Source: Paenibacillus arenilitoris (GTDB lineage Bacteria > Bacillota > Bacilli > Paenibacillales > Paenibacillaceae). From it: DNA of 64,000 nucleotides. The DNA is taken from NCBI RefSeq assembly GCF_014705655.1, contig NZ_JACXIY010000018.1, forward strand, positions 116,106-180,105, read 5' to 3'. Below are positions 35,044 to 43,391 of the stretch, piece after piece. Below the pieces are notes generated by a model. That model saw nothing but the letters and a program-made list of their open reading frames with translations. It searched no databases and had not been told where the DNA came from. The stretch's first letter is position 1, and every line of letters starts with the position of its first letter. The translations under genes were made by a program, and so were the position numbers.

Positions 35044-35406
35044 GTGCAAAAAACCTGTGTCCCGGCCGGAGTGAAAGGAATAGACACCGGCTTTGGCTAT
35101 ACGTTGTCGTTAATCGGCGGCAAATATAAAATGATCATTTTGTATTTGCTAGCGGAAAAAGTGATGCGGCATAACGAGCTGAAGCGGCGAATCGATACCA
35201 TTTCCTTCAAAACGTTAAGCGTCATGTTGAAAGAACTCGAGAGCGACGGACTTATCCTCCGCGAGGAATTTCCCCAAGTCCCTCCTAAGGTCGAATATTC
35301 GTTAACGGATCGGGGTCTATCTCTTATTCCGGTGTTACACATGATGTGCGAATGGGGAGAGACAAACAGATTGCCGGCTCAACAGGCAACGAAGCGGCAG
35401 GCATAG
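35044..35406 (+). CDS. HxlR family transcriptional regulator
   Basis: A 120-residue winged-helix regulator of the HxlR type. Core features are LSLIGGKYKMIILYLL, MRHNELKRRIDTISFKTLSVMLKELESDGLILRE and VEYSLTDRGLSLIPVL. One Cys lies at position 5 (QKTCVPAG), a place where redox-sensing HxlR proteins carry their reactive Cys. The start is GTG behind AAGGAGC. It is convergent with the NAD(P)H oxidoreductase gene and separated from it by a shared terminator. Regulators of this type often control such flavin oxidoreductases in response to quinones, aldehydes or disulfide stress, so the neighbour is the likely target. Confidence 0.9.
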   Translation: MQKTCVPAGVKGIDTGFGYTLSLIGGKYKMIILYLLAEKVMRHNELKRRIDTISFKTLSVMLKELESDGLILREEFPQVPPKVEYSLTDRGLSLIPVLHMMCEWGETNRLPAQQATKRQA

Positions 35407-35422
35407 GCCAATTTCATGCATG

Positions 35423-35463
35423 CAAAAGAAGGATCTCCCCAAAAGGGAAATCCTTCTTTTTTG
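35423..35463. terminator. bidirectional terminator
   Basis: A stem AAAGAAGGAT / ATCCTTCTTT continued by TCCC/GGGA, with a T-run on the plus strand and an A-rich left flank that gives T residues on the minus strand. It serves the convergent hxlR-like and oxidoreductase genes. Confidence 0.85.
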
Positions 35464-35484
35464 TAGTTTTCGTTAGTCTGCCAC

Positions 35485-36045
35485 TTACAGATTGTCGATA
35501 AACTTCAAATATTGCTGCGCGCTTGTTTCCAATTTGTTTGCAGGGGTCTCGTTTTCCGCGCCGGGCACATTCTCGCCTGGCGCGGATTCGGTACCGTAAT
35601 ACGCAAAGAACGAACGATAATCCGCCTTGCAGTAGAGGAACGTCGTTTCGAAAGGGGCTAATAATTGGTCAAGCGTATAGCGGTATCTTCCCTCTTCGCG
35701 ATAGTCTTCTTGCTTGATCCCGGCGGACACCGCCAAGGCGATCTTGCGATTTTTCAGCTTATCTCCCTTTGAGCCATAGGCCCAACCGTAAGCGAATACT
35801 TCGTCCAGCCATTTTTTGAGGAGCGGCGGGCAATTAAACCAATAAATCGGGAACTGCAGAACGAGATTCCGATGCGATTCAATAAGCCGCTGCTCCCGCT
35901 CCGCATCGATGGTTCCGTCAGGATAAACCTTATGCAGTTCGTGTACCGTATATTTTTCCGGATATTTGTTCAGTTCTTCTACCCATCGCTTGTTGATTAC
36001 CGATGTTTCCAGGCTTGGGTGCGTTACGATAACGAGCGTTTTCAA
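35485..36045 (-). CDS. NAD(P)H-dependent flavin oxidoreductase
   Basis: A 186-residue flavodoxin-fold enzyme of the NAD(P)H:quinone oxidoreductase / KefF / YwrO group. It begins LKTLVIVTHPSLETSVINKRW, the FMN phosphate-binding strand and loop. The segment LVLQFPIYWFNCPPLLKKWLDEVFAYGWAYG is the family signature for flavin and dimer contacts. The TTG at 36045 is chosen because GAGGAGG lies eight bases before it and family proteins start here. It is convergent with the HxlR regulator gene. Its promoter region holds an inverted repeat (36106-36136). The role is probably two-electron reduction of quinones or nitro compounds. Confidence 0.92.
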   Translation of the reverse strand: MKTLVIVTHPSLETSVINKRWVEELNKYPEKYTVHELHKVYPDGTIDAEREQRLIESHRNLVLQFPIYWFNCPPLLKKWLDEVFAYGWAYGSKGDKLKNRKIALAVSAGIKQEDYREEGRYRYTLDQLLAPFETTFLYCKADYRSFFAYYGTESAPGENVPGAENETPANKLETSAQQYLKFIDNL

Positions 36046-36105
36046 GGCTTCGTCCTCCTCAAGATTCATGTCTCCTCTTGAGTATAACGGTCTTCCTTCA
36101 TAGAC

Positions 36106-36136
36106 GTAAGTACGCACCTTTAGTACAGGTACTTAC
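36106..36136 (-). promoter_or_regulatory. inverted repeat upstream of the oxidoreductase gene
   Basis: GTAAGTAC (36106-36113) and GTACTTAC (36129-36136) form a perfect inverted repeat with a 15-base spacer. A minus-strand TATACT at 36081-36086 lies about 20 bases downstream of it, so the repeat covers the -35 area. It is a likely operator, possibly for the HxlR-type protein. Confidence 0.5.
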
Positions 36137-36350
36137 CTCAAGGAGAGCGTTAAGTCTTTCCATAATTTTCCTTATCAACGAAATGTGTGCACAAAAAAAT
36201 CCTTTACAATAGATATCGTAGGTAGCCCTGTCCATAATCCACTGGAAATCAGATGGGTATTGAAATGGTTTGCAGATCATGGAAAAGCCAAGCGGACTTT
36301 CAAATCCCGGTTTTTATCGCCATCGTCTTCATCCCTTCGTTTCGCTGTTT
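36137..36350. other. AT-rich gap without a recognised gene
   Basis: This marks the left edge of the low-GC segment. Short open frames occur on both strands but have no ribosome binding site and no recognisable family. No terminator for the GH35-like gene is visible here. Confidence 0.4.
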
Positions 36351-37892
36351 CTAATTATATTTATACATCTCCACTTTAAGAGCAGCTGGTTTTCGACCTA
36401 CCGAAATCATATAGGCAGCTTCATCACCGTTCAATACTCTGCCTCTAATCCATTGATCATTCCTAAACTCGCCTTCCTCGATTCGAATGTAGCCGATCTT
36501 ATCCGTTTCTCCCGATTTCGGAAGAAATTCCACCGAGAACCCGATTCCCGCGAATAGAAACTCATCCTCGCTAACCTCGATAACCAGCCCCCCTGAAACC
36601 GGCTTGCCGTCCTCCTGCCGTTTATAGGTAAGCTTCACATCATATTTCGAGAAATTCAGCAAGCATCCGCTGTTATGATGCTGCAGGAAACCGGTCATTT
36701 TCCCAGTACTCCGATACCGGTGAATAATGCCTATCATATTGCTGAGCAATCTATAGCTTTCGGCCAGATAAGGTCCGGTACCGTTTAAGATGAAGGCTGA
36801 CATATCGATATTAAGCGCCATCATGATTCCGAAATCCGGCCCGTCTTCATTAATCTCAGTAGCAAGAAAATCCTCAATACCGAACGGGGCAAAGCATAGT
36901 GCATTATGCTTTCCGATGGCGTAAAATACGTTCGTTGCCGACACCATATCTCTTCTTGCTTCCGGAATGAAGAGAGGATTGCCGTCTGCCGTATACTCTT
37001 CGCAAACCTCGGCAAAATTAGGCAAATAAATATCAGGCGCATACAGACAGATGGTCGGAGCAGCGTGCTTCCATATTTTCATAACCTTCGCAATTGGACC
37101 GCCGCTCGGATAAGTGCCAGCCTTCCAAGGATATTGCTCCAGCCACGCGTTAACAAACATAGGCAGCGGATACGCTTCCGAACCTGATTTAGCAATTTTC
37201 TCTATTGCGCAAGCATAGTGATAGGCCATGAAATTTTCAGCGGCTGCTTCGCCAAATACCTCTCTCCAGTTCCCGTTATTACGATATAGGGCAGCAAGAC
37301 CCGAAGGAATATCCTCTTCGAATTGCTTGTTAGCCATATCCGAGTAATCTCTTTCCGCGCCCAGAAAACCAATTTCGTTCTCGATCTGCATCATAATGAC
37401 GGTTTGCTCCTCCCCGTCTATTTCCTTCAAATGCTTCATCAGAGAATGAAACGCCGTGGCGTCCGCTTCAACGGCTGCGCCGCATAGCGGTGATATCGTA
37501 TCCGATGCCGCTCCGCCCGGATAACGCGCTCTGAAATAGGTTTGATCATCTTTTTTCATCCAGGAAGGTGCATAAGTAGATCGACCATTTTTCCACAGCC
37601 CGAACCATAGCAGGACAAGTCTTACGCCTTCTTCTCTTGCCTGCTCGATAATGCCGTCAACTAGAGCAAAGTCATACTGACCTCGAACGGGCTCCATTAG
37701 TTCCCAAAATACGGGAACGATCACGGTATTCAAATGCAAGCCTCGTAAATTCGGCCAAACTTTCGTTTTCATATATTCGAGACTGGACGAACTGGAGTTA
37801 TGAATCTCACCGCTTAAAGCGATATAGGGTGCTCCGTCCACGTACAAAGTTGTTAATCCATCCTCATTTTTGAGATAGGGTAATTGCTTCAT
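36351..37892 (-). CDS. GH35-like (DUF5597-type) glycoside hydrolase
   Basis: A 513-residue enzyme with the barrel of clan-A beta-galactosidases. Early motifs are LSGEIHNSSSSSLEYM, HLNTVIVPVFWELMEPVRGQYDF and VRLVLLWFGLWKNG. The acid/base Glu is expected in MMQIENEIG and the nucleophile Glu in FIPEARRD. The C-terminal about 120 residues form a beta-rich domain. No signal peptide, so it likely hydrolyses imported oligosaccharides inside the cell. It is the last gene of the YesMN-linked importer cluster, downstream of a hairpin that separates it from the binding-protein gene. GC content is lower than in flanking regions. The product linkage (beta-galactoside or similar) is inferred. Confidence 0.85.
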   Translation of the reverse strand: MKQLPYLKNEDGLTTLYVDGAPYIALSGEIHNSSSSSLEYMKTKVWPNLRGLHLNTVIVPVFWELMEPVRGQYDFALVDGIIEQAREEGVRLVLLWFGLWKNGRSTYAPSWMKKDDQTYFRARYPGGAASDTISPLCGAAVEADATAFHSLMKHLKEIDGEEQTVIMMQIENEIGFLGAERDYSDMANKQFEEDIPSGLAALYRNNGNWREVFGEAAAENFMAYHYACAIEKIAKSGSEAYPLPMFVNAWLEQYPWKAGTYPSGGPIAKVMKIWKHAAPTICLYAPDIYLPNFAEVCEEYTADGNPLFIPEARRDMVSATNVFYAIGKHNALCFAPFGIEDFLATEINEDGPDFGIMMALNIDMSAFILNGTGPYLAESYRLLSNMIGIIHRYRSTGKMTGFLQHHNSGCLLNFSKYDVKLTYKRQEDGKPVSGGLVIEVSEDEFLFAGIGFSVEFLPKSGETDKIGYIRIEEGEFRNDQWIRGRVLNGDEAAYMISVGRKPAALKVEMYKYN

Positions 37893-37961
37893 ATCATCTG
37901 CACCTCGCTATTATTGTCATATATGTTCGAAACTCGCCGATTTGACCTCTGTTCTAAACGA

Positions 37962-37987
37962 GAGCCCCGCCCAGTGGTCCGGGGCTC
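37962..37987 (-). terminator. hairpin between binding-protein and GH35-like genes
   Basis: GAGCCCCG / CGGGGCTC with a ten-base loop in the 102-base gap. On the minus strand the tail is TCGTTT, so termination is probably partial. On the plus strand it is followed by ATCTTTTTT. Confidence 0.6.
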
Positions 37988-37994
37988 ATCTTTT

Positions 37995-39497
37995 TTATTT
38001 ATTCGATTTCGCCCATTCATCCAGCTGCTTTTGCTTTTCAGCTATAATTTTGTCGATTCCTGCCGATTTCAGCTTCGAAATAAATTCAGGAAGGTGCTTA
38101 TTCGGATCCATCATCCCCGTTTCAAGTGCGAGACGGAATTCCTGACTAACAGCTGTCACGGCTGCAAACTCCGTTTTTACCGGGTCAACATCAAATATAA
38201 ATCCTAAAGCTTTGGATTTTAACGCCGAAGAATTGAATTCGTCCATTTGGCTCCAAATGTCAGGGTTCTCGCCTTCAAAGGTGTAAGAAAGAAATTGGTT
38301 GCCAAACAACCAGCCCATGAACAAATTGTATCCGCTGTTCGTCCCGTCGACGCCTTGCGGAAATTTGATCACGTTATCCGATACTTTCTCATAATGCTTG
38401 CCTTCGATTCCCCAATCGAATAGATTTACGATTTCTTTATCTGTATACATCAGATTTAAAAATTGCATCGCTTTATCAGCATTGTTGCTGCTGCCTGGAA
38501 TCCCCCACATAATTCCAGTAATGGAAGATGTCGTAGCGACAGGCAGGGTAAGCGGAACGGATACAACGGCAACGCCGTTCTTTGATTCCTGTTCGTCAAA
38601 ACCAGGCTTTGTTTTTGCCAAGTAGCCGAAGCCGCGATTCGATTTCAATAGGTCGAACTGACTGTCTTTATTCGTAGCTGCATCCTTAAGGATGTATCCT
38701 GCTTTGTACCAGCTATGAATTTTGTTCAATAGCTCTGCGTATTCGGGCATTTCGTACAAATTGACGACCTTCAACCCATTATCGAAATTTGGCAATACAC
38801 CGAACGACTCCCCCAAGCTATCATAAGTAATATAGCTGTCTGCGATCGATGCTCCAACTGCGGATGGTATAAGAGGTGCCATAGTTGGCTCGTTTTCTTT
38901 AATCGTCTTCAGAACCGCTTCCACATCATCTAACGTTTTAATGGACGTAACATCAATTTTATATTTATCGACCATGTCCTTCCTCATCGCAAACGAATAA
39001 TTCGTTGCGAGATCGCGGTTCGAAGGGACACCGTAAGTGCTTCCGTCTATTTGGCTGGCAGATAAATAAGCAGGATCGAATACCTTCTTTATCCCTTGAC
39101 CATGCTCTTCAATCAAGTTATCCAGCGCCGTCAATTGGCCCTTGGCCACCTTAAGCGGATACGTATTGCCGGACAGCATCATAAGATCAATCTTCTCGCC
39201 GCTTGTCAGCATCAGATTCGTTTGCTGATCCCAAGCGCCGAAATTAATCGGAGTCAGCTTGACAGTCGCGTTAATCTTCTCCAAAGCCAAATTGCTGATT
39301 TGATCTTGTACAGCTTGCAGATCGGTCGGCACACCGCCAAAAATAGGAAATACAATATTTAGCTCGTAAGGCTCTTCTCCTTCGCTTCCAGAATGGCTTG
39401 CCGTTTCACGATTGCTGTCTCCATTTGAAGAACATGCGGAAAGCACTATCATGCAAAGAGCCATTAATGCGGACAACCACTTCATTTTCTGAACCAT
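37995..39497 (-). CDS. ABC transporter substrate-binding lipoprotein (DUF3502-type C terminus)
   Basis: A 500-residue lipoprotein with the lipobox LSAC (Cys22) followed by a Ser-rich linker. The mature part starts YELNIVFPIFGGVPTDLQAVQD. The C-terminal half (ITGIMWGIPGSSNNADKAMQFLNLMYTD, GYNLFMGWLFGNQFLSYTFEGEN) matches binding proteins of the LplA/YtcQ group with a DUF3502 domain. It is the third gene of the cluster after the two permeases (185-base gap), a common order for Lpl-type systems. It delivers a saccharide, possibly rhamnogalacturonan- or galactoside-derived, to the permeases. No ATPase is present. Confidence 0.92.
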   Translation of the reverse strand: MVQKMKWLSALMALCMIVLSACSSNGDSNRETASHSGSEGEEPYELNIVFPIFGGVPTDLQAVQDQISNLALEKINATVKLTPINFGAWDQQTNLMLTSGEKIDLMMLSGNTYPLKVAKGQLTALDNLIEEHGQGIKKVFDPAYLSASQIDGSTYGVPSNRDLATNYSFAMRKDMVDKYKIDVTSIKTLDDVEAVLKTIKENEPTMAPLIPSAVGASIADSYITYDSLGESFGVLPNFDNGLKVVNLYEMPEYAELLNKIHSWYKAGYILKDAATNKDSQFDLLKSNRGFGYLAKTKPGFDEQESKNGVAVVSVPLTLPVATTSSITGIMWGIPGSSNNADKAMQFLNLMYTDKEIVNLFDWGIEGKHYEKVSDNVIKFPQGVDGTNSGYNLFMGWLFGNQFLSYTFEGENPDIWSQMDEFNSSALKSKALGFIFDVDPVKTEFAAVTAVSQEFRLALETGMMDPNKHLPEFISKLKSAGIDKIIAEKQKQLDEWAKSNK

Positions 39498-39682
39498 CGT
39501 GAATCCCCCATTTCATTGTGTATAGTATCACCAGCGATTTGATAGCGATTCCATGCAGATTGTTGAACCCCGCCGGCTTGTGTACCCATTATATAATCAT
39601 GCTTCCAAGCACTCTGCTCCGAGCTCGACCTCTGATTTGCACCATATCGACTTTGTGTTCGTTCCCTCGGATCAAAAAGTTA

Positions 39683-40570
39683 TTATCCTTTTACCGCTCC
39701 GATCGTAATTCCTTTAATGAAGTACTTTTGGAAAAAAGGATAAGCAATCAATATGGGAATAGCACCCACTACGGCAATTGCCATGCGTACTGACGTGCTT
39801 GGCAGCTGCTGTGCCGAACCGCTGGCTCTCGAGTCCGCCATCCCGCTCGATAAAAACTGGATATCCGTCAATATTCGGTTCAAAATGTTTTGAATGCTGA
39901 ACAGCTGCGGATCTGTCAAATAAACAAGCCCATTAAACCAGTCGTTCCAATAGGCGATCGTCTGGAATAATCCGATGGTGGCTATGATTGGCATCGAGAG
40001 CGGAATGACAATAGAAAAAAATGTCCTGAACTCTCCTGCTCCATCGATATTGGCAGACTCGATAACCGGCAGCGGAATGGAAGTCATGAAAAACGTCCGC
40101 ATGAGCAATACGTTGAAGCCATTCATTAGCAGTCCTGGAATAATCAGCGCCCAAATCGTGTTTTTCATATCAAAATATTGCGTGTAGATCAGATATGTCG
40201 GAACTAGACCTCCATTGAACAGAAGCGTGAAGAAGACGAAGAAGGCAAGCTGATTTTTTATAGGGAAGTCTCTTCTTGACATTGGATAGGCAAGTAGCGA
40301 GGTGATGGCTAGACTTGTCGCCGTGCCAGCCAGCGTAATGAATATCGTTATTCCGTATGCCCTCAAAATTTCTTCGGATGCTTTCCCTAAATATTCATAA
40401 GCGGAAAAGCTCCACTCCTGCGGAAAAAACGAGTACCCATTGCTAAGGATAGATTGCTCGCTCGTCAATGAGGAAACGACCAGCAGCAGGAACGGTATAA
40501 GACATGCACCCGAAATGATGATCATCGTAATATGGCCAACCGATTGGATCATCCGATTTTCTGCATTCAT
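39683..40570 (-). CDS. carbohydrate ABC transporter permease, LplC/YtcP type
   Basis: A 295-residue membrane subunit with six transmembrane segments. The EAA loop reads PLPVIESANIDGAGEFRTFF, and the C terminus PFFQKYFIKGITIGAVKG is typical of the LplC/YtcP group. The ATG start follows GAGAGGAG. It lies 17 bases after the partner permease gene. Confidence 0.93.
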   Translation of the reverse strand: MNAENRMIQSVGHITMIIISGACLIPFLLLVVSSLTSEQSILSNGYSFFPQEWSFSAYEYLGKASEEILRAYGITIFITLAGTATSLAITSLLAYPMSRRDFPIKNQLAFFVFFTLLFNGGLVPTYLIYTQYFDMKNTIWALIIPGLLMNGFNVLLMRTFFMTSIPLPVIESANIDGAGEFRTFFSIVIPLSMPIIATIGLFQTIAYWNDWFNGLVYLTDPQLFSIQNILNRILTDIQFLSSGMADSRASGSAQQLPSTSVRMAIAVVGAIPILIAYPFFQKYFIKGITIGAVKG

Positions 40571-40587
40571 AATGGTTAAGCTCCTCT

Positions 40588-41544
40588 CTAGAACAAAGCG
40601 TTATCACTGTTGATTTTGCGAACGACATAATTGGACATTAGAACTAATACAAAACCGACAATCGATTGGTAAACGCCGGCAGCAGACGACATCCCGATGT
40701 CACCAAGCTGCATCAAGCCTCGATAGACATAGGTGTCAATAACGTTTGTTGTGCTGTTCAATGCGCCGGCGTTTAGCGGAACCTGATAGAACAGGCCGAA
40801 GTCAGAATAAAAAATACGCCCGATCGCGAGCAGCGTCATCATCGTAATAACCGGCATAATTAAAGGGATCGTTATCAACCAGATTTGCTTCCATTTGGAT
40901 GCGCCGTCGAGCGTAGCTGCTTCATAATACTCCTGATCGATGCCGATGATTGCAGCCAAGTAAACAACGCACAGAAAACCTGCACTTTTCCAAACATTGA
41001 TGACGGTTAAAATAATTGGCCAATATTGCGATTCCGTGTACCAGGAAATTTCGTTTAGCCCGAGCATTGGAAGAATCGTTTTGTTCATCAATCCAGTTTC
41101 AGCGCTTAACAAAGCGAATGCAAGATAGCTGACAATGACCATGGAAATAAGATGCGGCAGCAAAATAATGCTCTGATAAAACCGCGACAGAAATCGATTT
41201 CGAATTTCATTGAGCAAAATAGCGATGCCTACAGCTACAATTAAATTAATCATAATAAATGCGGTGTTGTACAGGATCGTATTCCTCGTAATGATGAAGG
41301 CATCGCTTGTCTTAAACAAATACTCGAAATTTTTGAAGCCGATCCATTCACTGCCCAATATGCCCTTCGAAAAATTAACATCCTTGAAGGCGATTACGAT
41401 TCCGAACATTGGTAAATAGTTGTTGATGATCAAATACAAAATACCCGGCAGCGTCATCAATATTAGCGGCATATATTTCTTTAGTTTCATGGTTTTTTTC
41501 TTCACGCCGATCTGCTTCTCTTGTGCCCTCATGACCTGTGTCAT
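40588..41544 (-). CDS. carbohydrate ABC transporter permease, LplB type
   Basis: A 318-residue membrane subunit beginning with a basic leader and then MPLILMTLPGILYLIINNYLPMFGIVIAFKD, the usual start of LplB-type permeases. Six membrane segments; EAA loop EYYEAATLDGASKWKQIWLI. First gene of the importer cluster, with GGGAGG before the ATG and a promoter 40-70 bases upstream. The YesN-type regulator encoded upstream likely controls this promoter. Confidence 0.93.
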   Translation of the reverse strand: MTQVMRAQEKQIGVKKKTMKLKKYMPLILMTLPGILYLIINNYLPMFGIVIAFKDVNFSKGILGSEWIGFKNFEYLFKTSDAFIITRNTILYNTAFIMINLIVAVGIAILLNEIRNRFLSRFYQSIILLPHLISMVIVSYLAFALLSAETGLMNKTILPMLGLNEISWYTESQYWPIILTVINVWKSAGFLCVVYLAAIIGIDQEYYEAATLDGASKWKQIWLITIPLIMPVITMMTLLAIGRIFYSDFGLFYQVPLNAGALNSTTNVIDTYVYRGLMQLGDIGMSSAAGVYQSIVGFVLVLMSNYVVRKINSDNALF

Positions 41545-41585
41545 CGAACAATCCTCCCTTTCCTCATCTCGCTTGTTGTATATTC

Positions 41586-41614
41586 TCTATAGTAATGCGA
41601 ATGGAACAAGCCAA
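41586..41614 (-). promoter_or_regulatory. promoter of the Lpl-type importer cluster
   Basis: Minus-strand TTGGCT (41609-41614) and TATAGA (41586-41591), spaced 17 bases, about 42 bases upstream of the first permease ATG and downstream of the yesN-like terminator. Each element matches four of six consensus bases, as expected for a promoter that needs an AraC-type activator. Confidence 0.5.
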
Positions 41615-41672
41615 CTGCTCCGTGATCGACCTTTCATTTGCCTGATCTCGACCAATAATATTTTCGAATAAA

Positions 41673-41700
41673 TAAAAAAAAAAAACGACCGGAACGGTCG
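41673..41700 (-). terminator. intrinsic terminator of the yesMN-like operon
   Basis: Minus-strand CGACCG / CGGTCG hairpin with a three-base loop and 13 following T residues. Confidence 0.85.
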
Positions 41701-41807
41701 GCTTTAAAATATAGGAAAGTATAAGATACCCTCATACTTTTTCTATATTTCTCCGGAATGAAACGCGCTCCGCCGCCAAGGACGGCGATAGCCGTTTCAC
41801 CTTGGGA

Positions 41808-43391
41808 CTACGTGAGAGACTTGAGCCTGTATTCTAACGGATTCATCCCGGTATGCTTCTTAAATCTCCTCGAAAAGTGCGACAAATTCGAATATCCGAC
41901 GCTTACGGCTACCCTGCTGACTGGCAGCTCCGTTTTCAGCAGCAGCGATTCCGCAAGTTTTAGACGCTCCAACACAAGCAATTCCGTTACGGACATTCCT
42001 TTCTCTCTCTTGCATAAGCGATCTAGATAATCCGGATTTAAATGCACCTGCTGAGCGATCTCTTCCCTGGTTAATGGCATGTCCAGATGCTGCGCGATAA
42101 ATGCCATAATATGCTCTATCACGCAATGATTCGGGTCCTTTTCTTTCTTTAATGCAGATATTGTTTCCGAGAAGCCGGAAATCCATGCAATGAAATCAGG
42201 AATCGATCGCGTTGCATTCTCGGACAGTTCCATCAGTTTAATATCTCCGAACAAAGATTGGAACGGGGCACCTTCCTGTCTCATCATATAGTACTGAGTC
42301 TGTGTAATAAATTGCTGAAAAAGATACAAGGCGCTCGCGTCAAGCACGTTATCATGTGCAAGATTCACCAAGTAACGCTCCGCTTCCATCACGATTTTTT
42401 GCTGTGACCCTTCACGCAGCAGCACCGTCCACATCTGCTGGTCCGGTTTTCGGATCGCCGAGCTAATGCGTAGCGGCTCGCTCCCAATTCGCATAACTTT
42501 ATTATGATGCGCCACGTTATTTCTCTGGGTAACGATCAGCTCATCAACAAGCTCGGAAAGCTGGTTCACATAAACCTGCCCTCCAATATAACAGGTGAGA
42601 TCACAGAAGAAGTAACTGCGGCAAGCTGTAATATATTGCTCGCAAAGACGGTTTAGCTCTTGTTCCTTATAGTTAGCTTCATCAAAAGATATGATTGCGA
42701 GCAGAGATCCTTTTGTGAAAGGAATAACTTGGATTACGGAAGACTCGCCCTTCATCGTCTCTTCAGCCGTGTTCTTTAACGCATATTCCAATATGCGTTC
42801 ATCGCGTTGATTGATGGGCTTGTGCCATCTCTGAATATGAATAAGCACAGGCACGAATTTATCTAAAGCATTAAACGGTATACCGCGTTCCGTTGCAATT
42901 TCTTCGATATGAGAAGCTTGCAAAGAAATAGAACGATTCAATACATCAATCCAAAATCGCTCCATCAATATGGATTGATGACGGAACCACTTCTCGCCCA
43001 GGTTGACGGTTTCTTTATCTTTTATAATTTTGTCTGCTGCCTTCGCTACGACTAACTCAAGCTCCTCATACGGAAGGGGCTTCAATATATAATCCAAGCT
43101 GCCGAGCTTTATCGCCCGTTTGGCGAAATGAAAGTCAGCATGGCAAGTCATAATAATGGATTCCGTTGTCTCCGAATGTTCCCTCACCCATTCAAGCAGA
43201 TCCAATCCGCTTCCTTGCGGCATTTCGATATCACATAGCATAATATCAATGGCCGTACCTTCGAAGAGCTCCTTCGCTTGCCGAATGTTGAATGCTGTGT
43301 ACACACCCGTAATACCCAGCTTAGACCAATTAATATCGGATATAAGGCTGTCAATTACAATACTCTCGTCATCTACAATTAGCAGATTCAT
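41808..43391 (-). CDS. YesN-like response regulator, AraC-type DNA binding
   Basis: A 527-residue regulator. The receiver domain (1-120) has the acid pair in LLIVDDE, phospho-acceptor Asp54 (IMLCDIEMP), Thr82 and Lys104. A middle region of about 280 residues follows. The C-terminal AraC helix-turn-helix pair (about 425-527) includes LTREEIAQQVHLNPDYLDRLCKREKG and VAVSVGYSNLSHFSRRFKKHTGMNPLEYR. Its ATG overlaps the stop of the kinase gene by four bases (ATGA), so the two are coupled. By family, it activates the adjacent saccharide importer and glycosidase genes. Confidence 0.93.
   Translation of the reverse strand: MNLLIVDDESIVIDSLISDINWSKLGITGVYTAFNIRQAKELFEGTAIDIMLCDIEMPQGSGLDLLEWVREHSETTESIIMTCHADFHFAKRAIKLGSLDYILKPLPYEELELVVAKAADKIIKDKETVNLGEKWFRHQSILMERFWIDVLNRSISLQASHIEEIATERGIPFNALDKFVPVLIHIQRWHKPINQRDERILEYALKNTAEETMKGESSVIQVIPFTKGSLLAIISFDEANYKEQELNRLCEQYITACRSYFFCDLTCYIGGQVYVNQLSELVDELIVTQRNNVAHHNKVMRIGSEPLRISSAIRKPDQQMWTVLLREGSQQKIVMEAERYLVNLAHDNVLDASALYLFQQFITQTQYYMMRQEGAPFQSLFGDIKLMELSENATRSIPDFIAWISGFSETISALKKEKDPNHCVIEHIMAFIAQHLDMPLTREEIAQQVHLNPDYLDRLCKREKGMSVTELLVLERLKLAESLLLKTELPVSRVAVSVGYSNLSHFSRRFKKHTGMNPLEYRLKSLT

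Noticed and set aside
36185..36379. Short open frames in the gap at the left edge of the low-GC segment
   Set aside because: No ribosome binding site and no family; different frames on both strands are equally open, as expected in AT-rich chance sequence.
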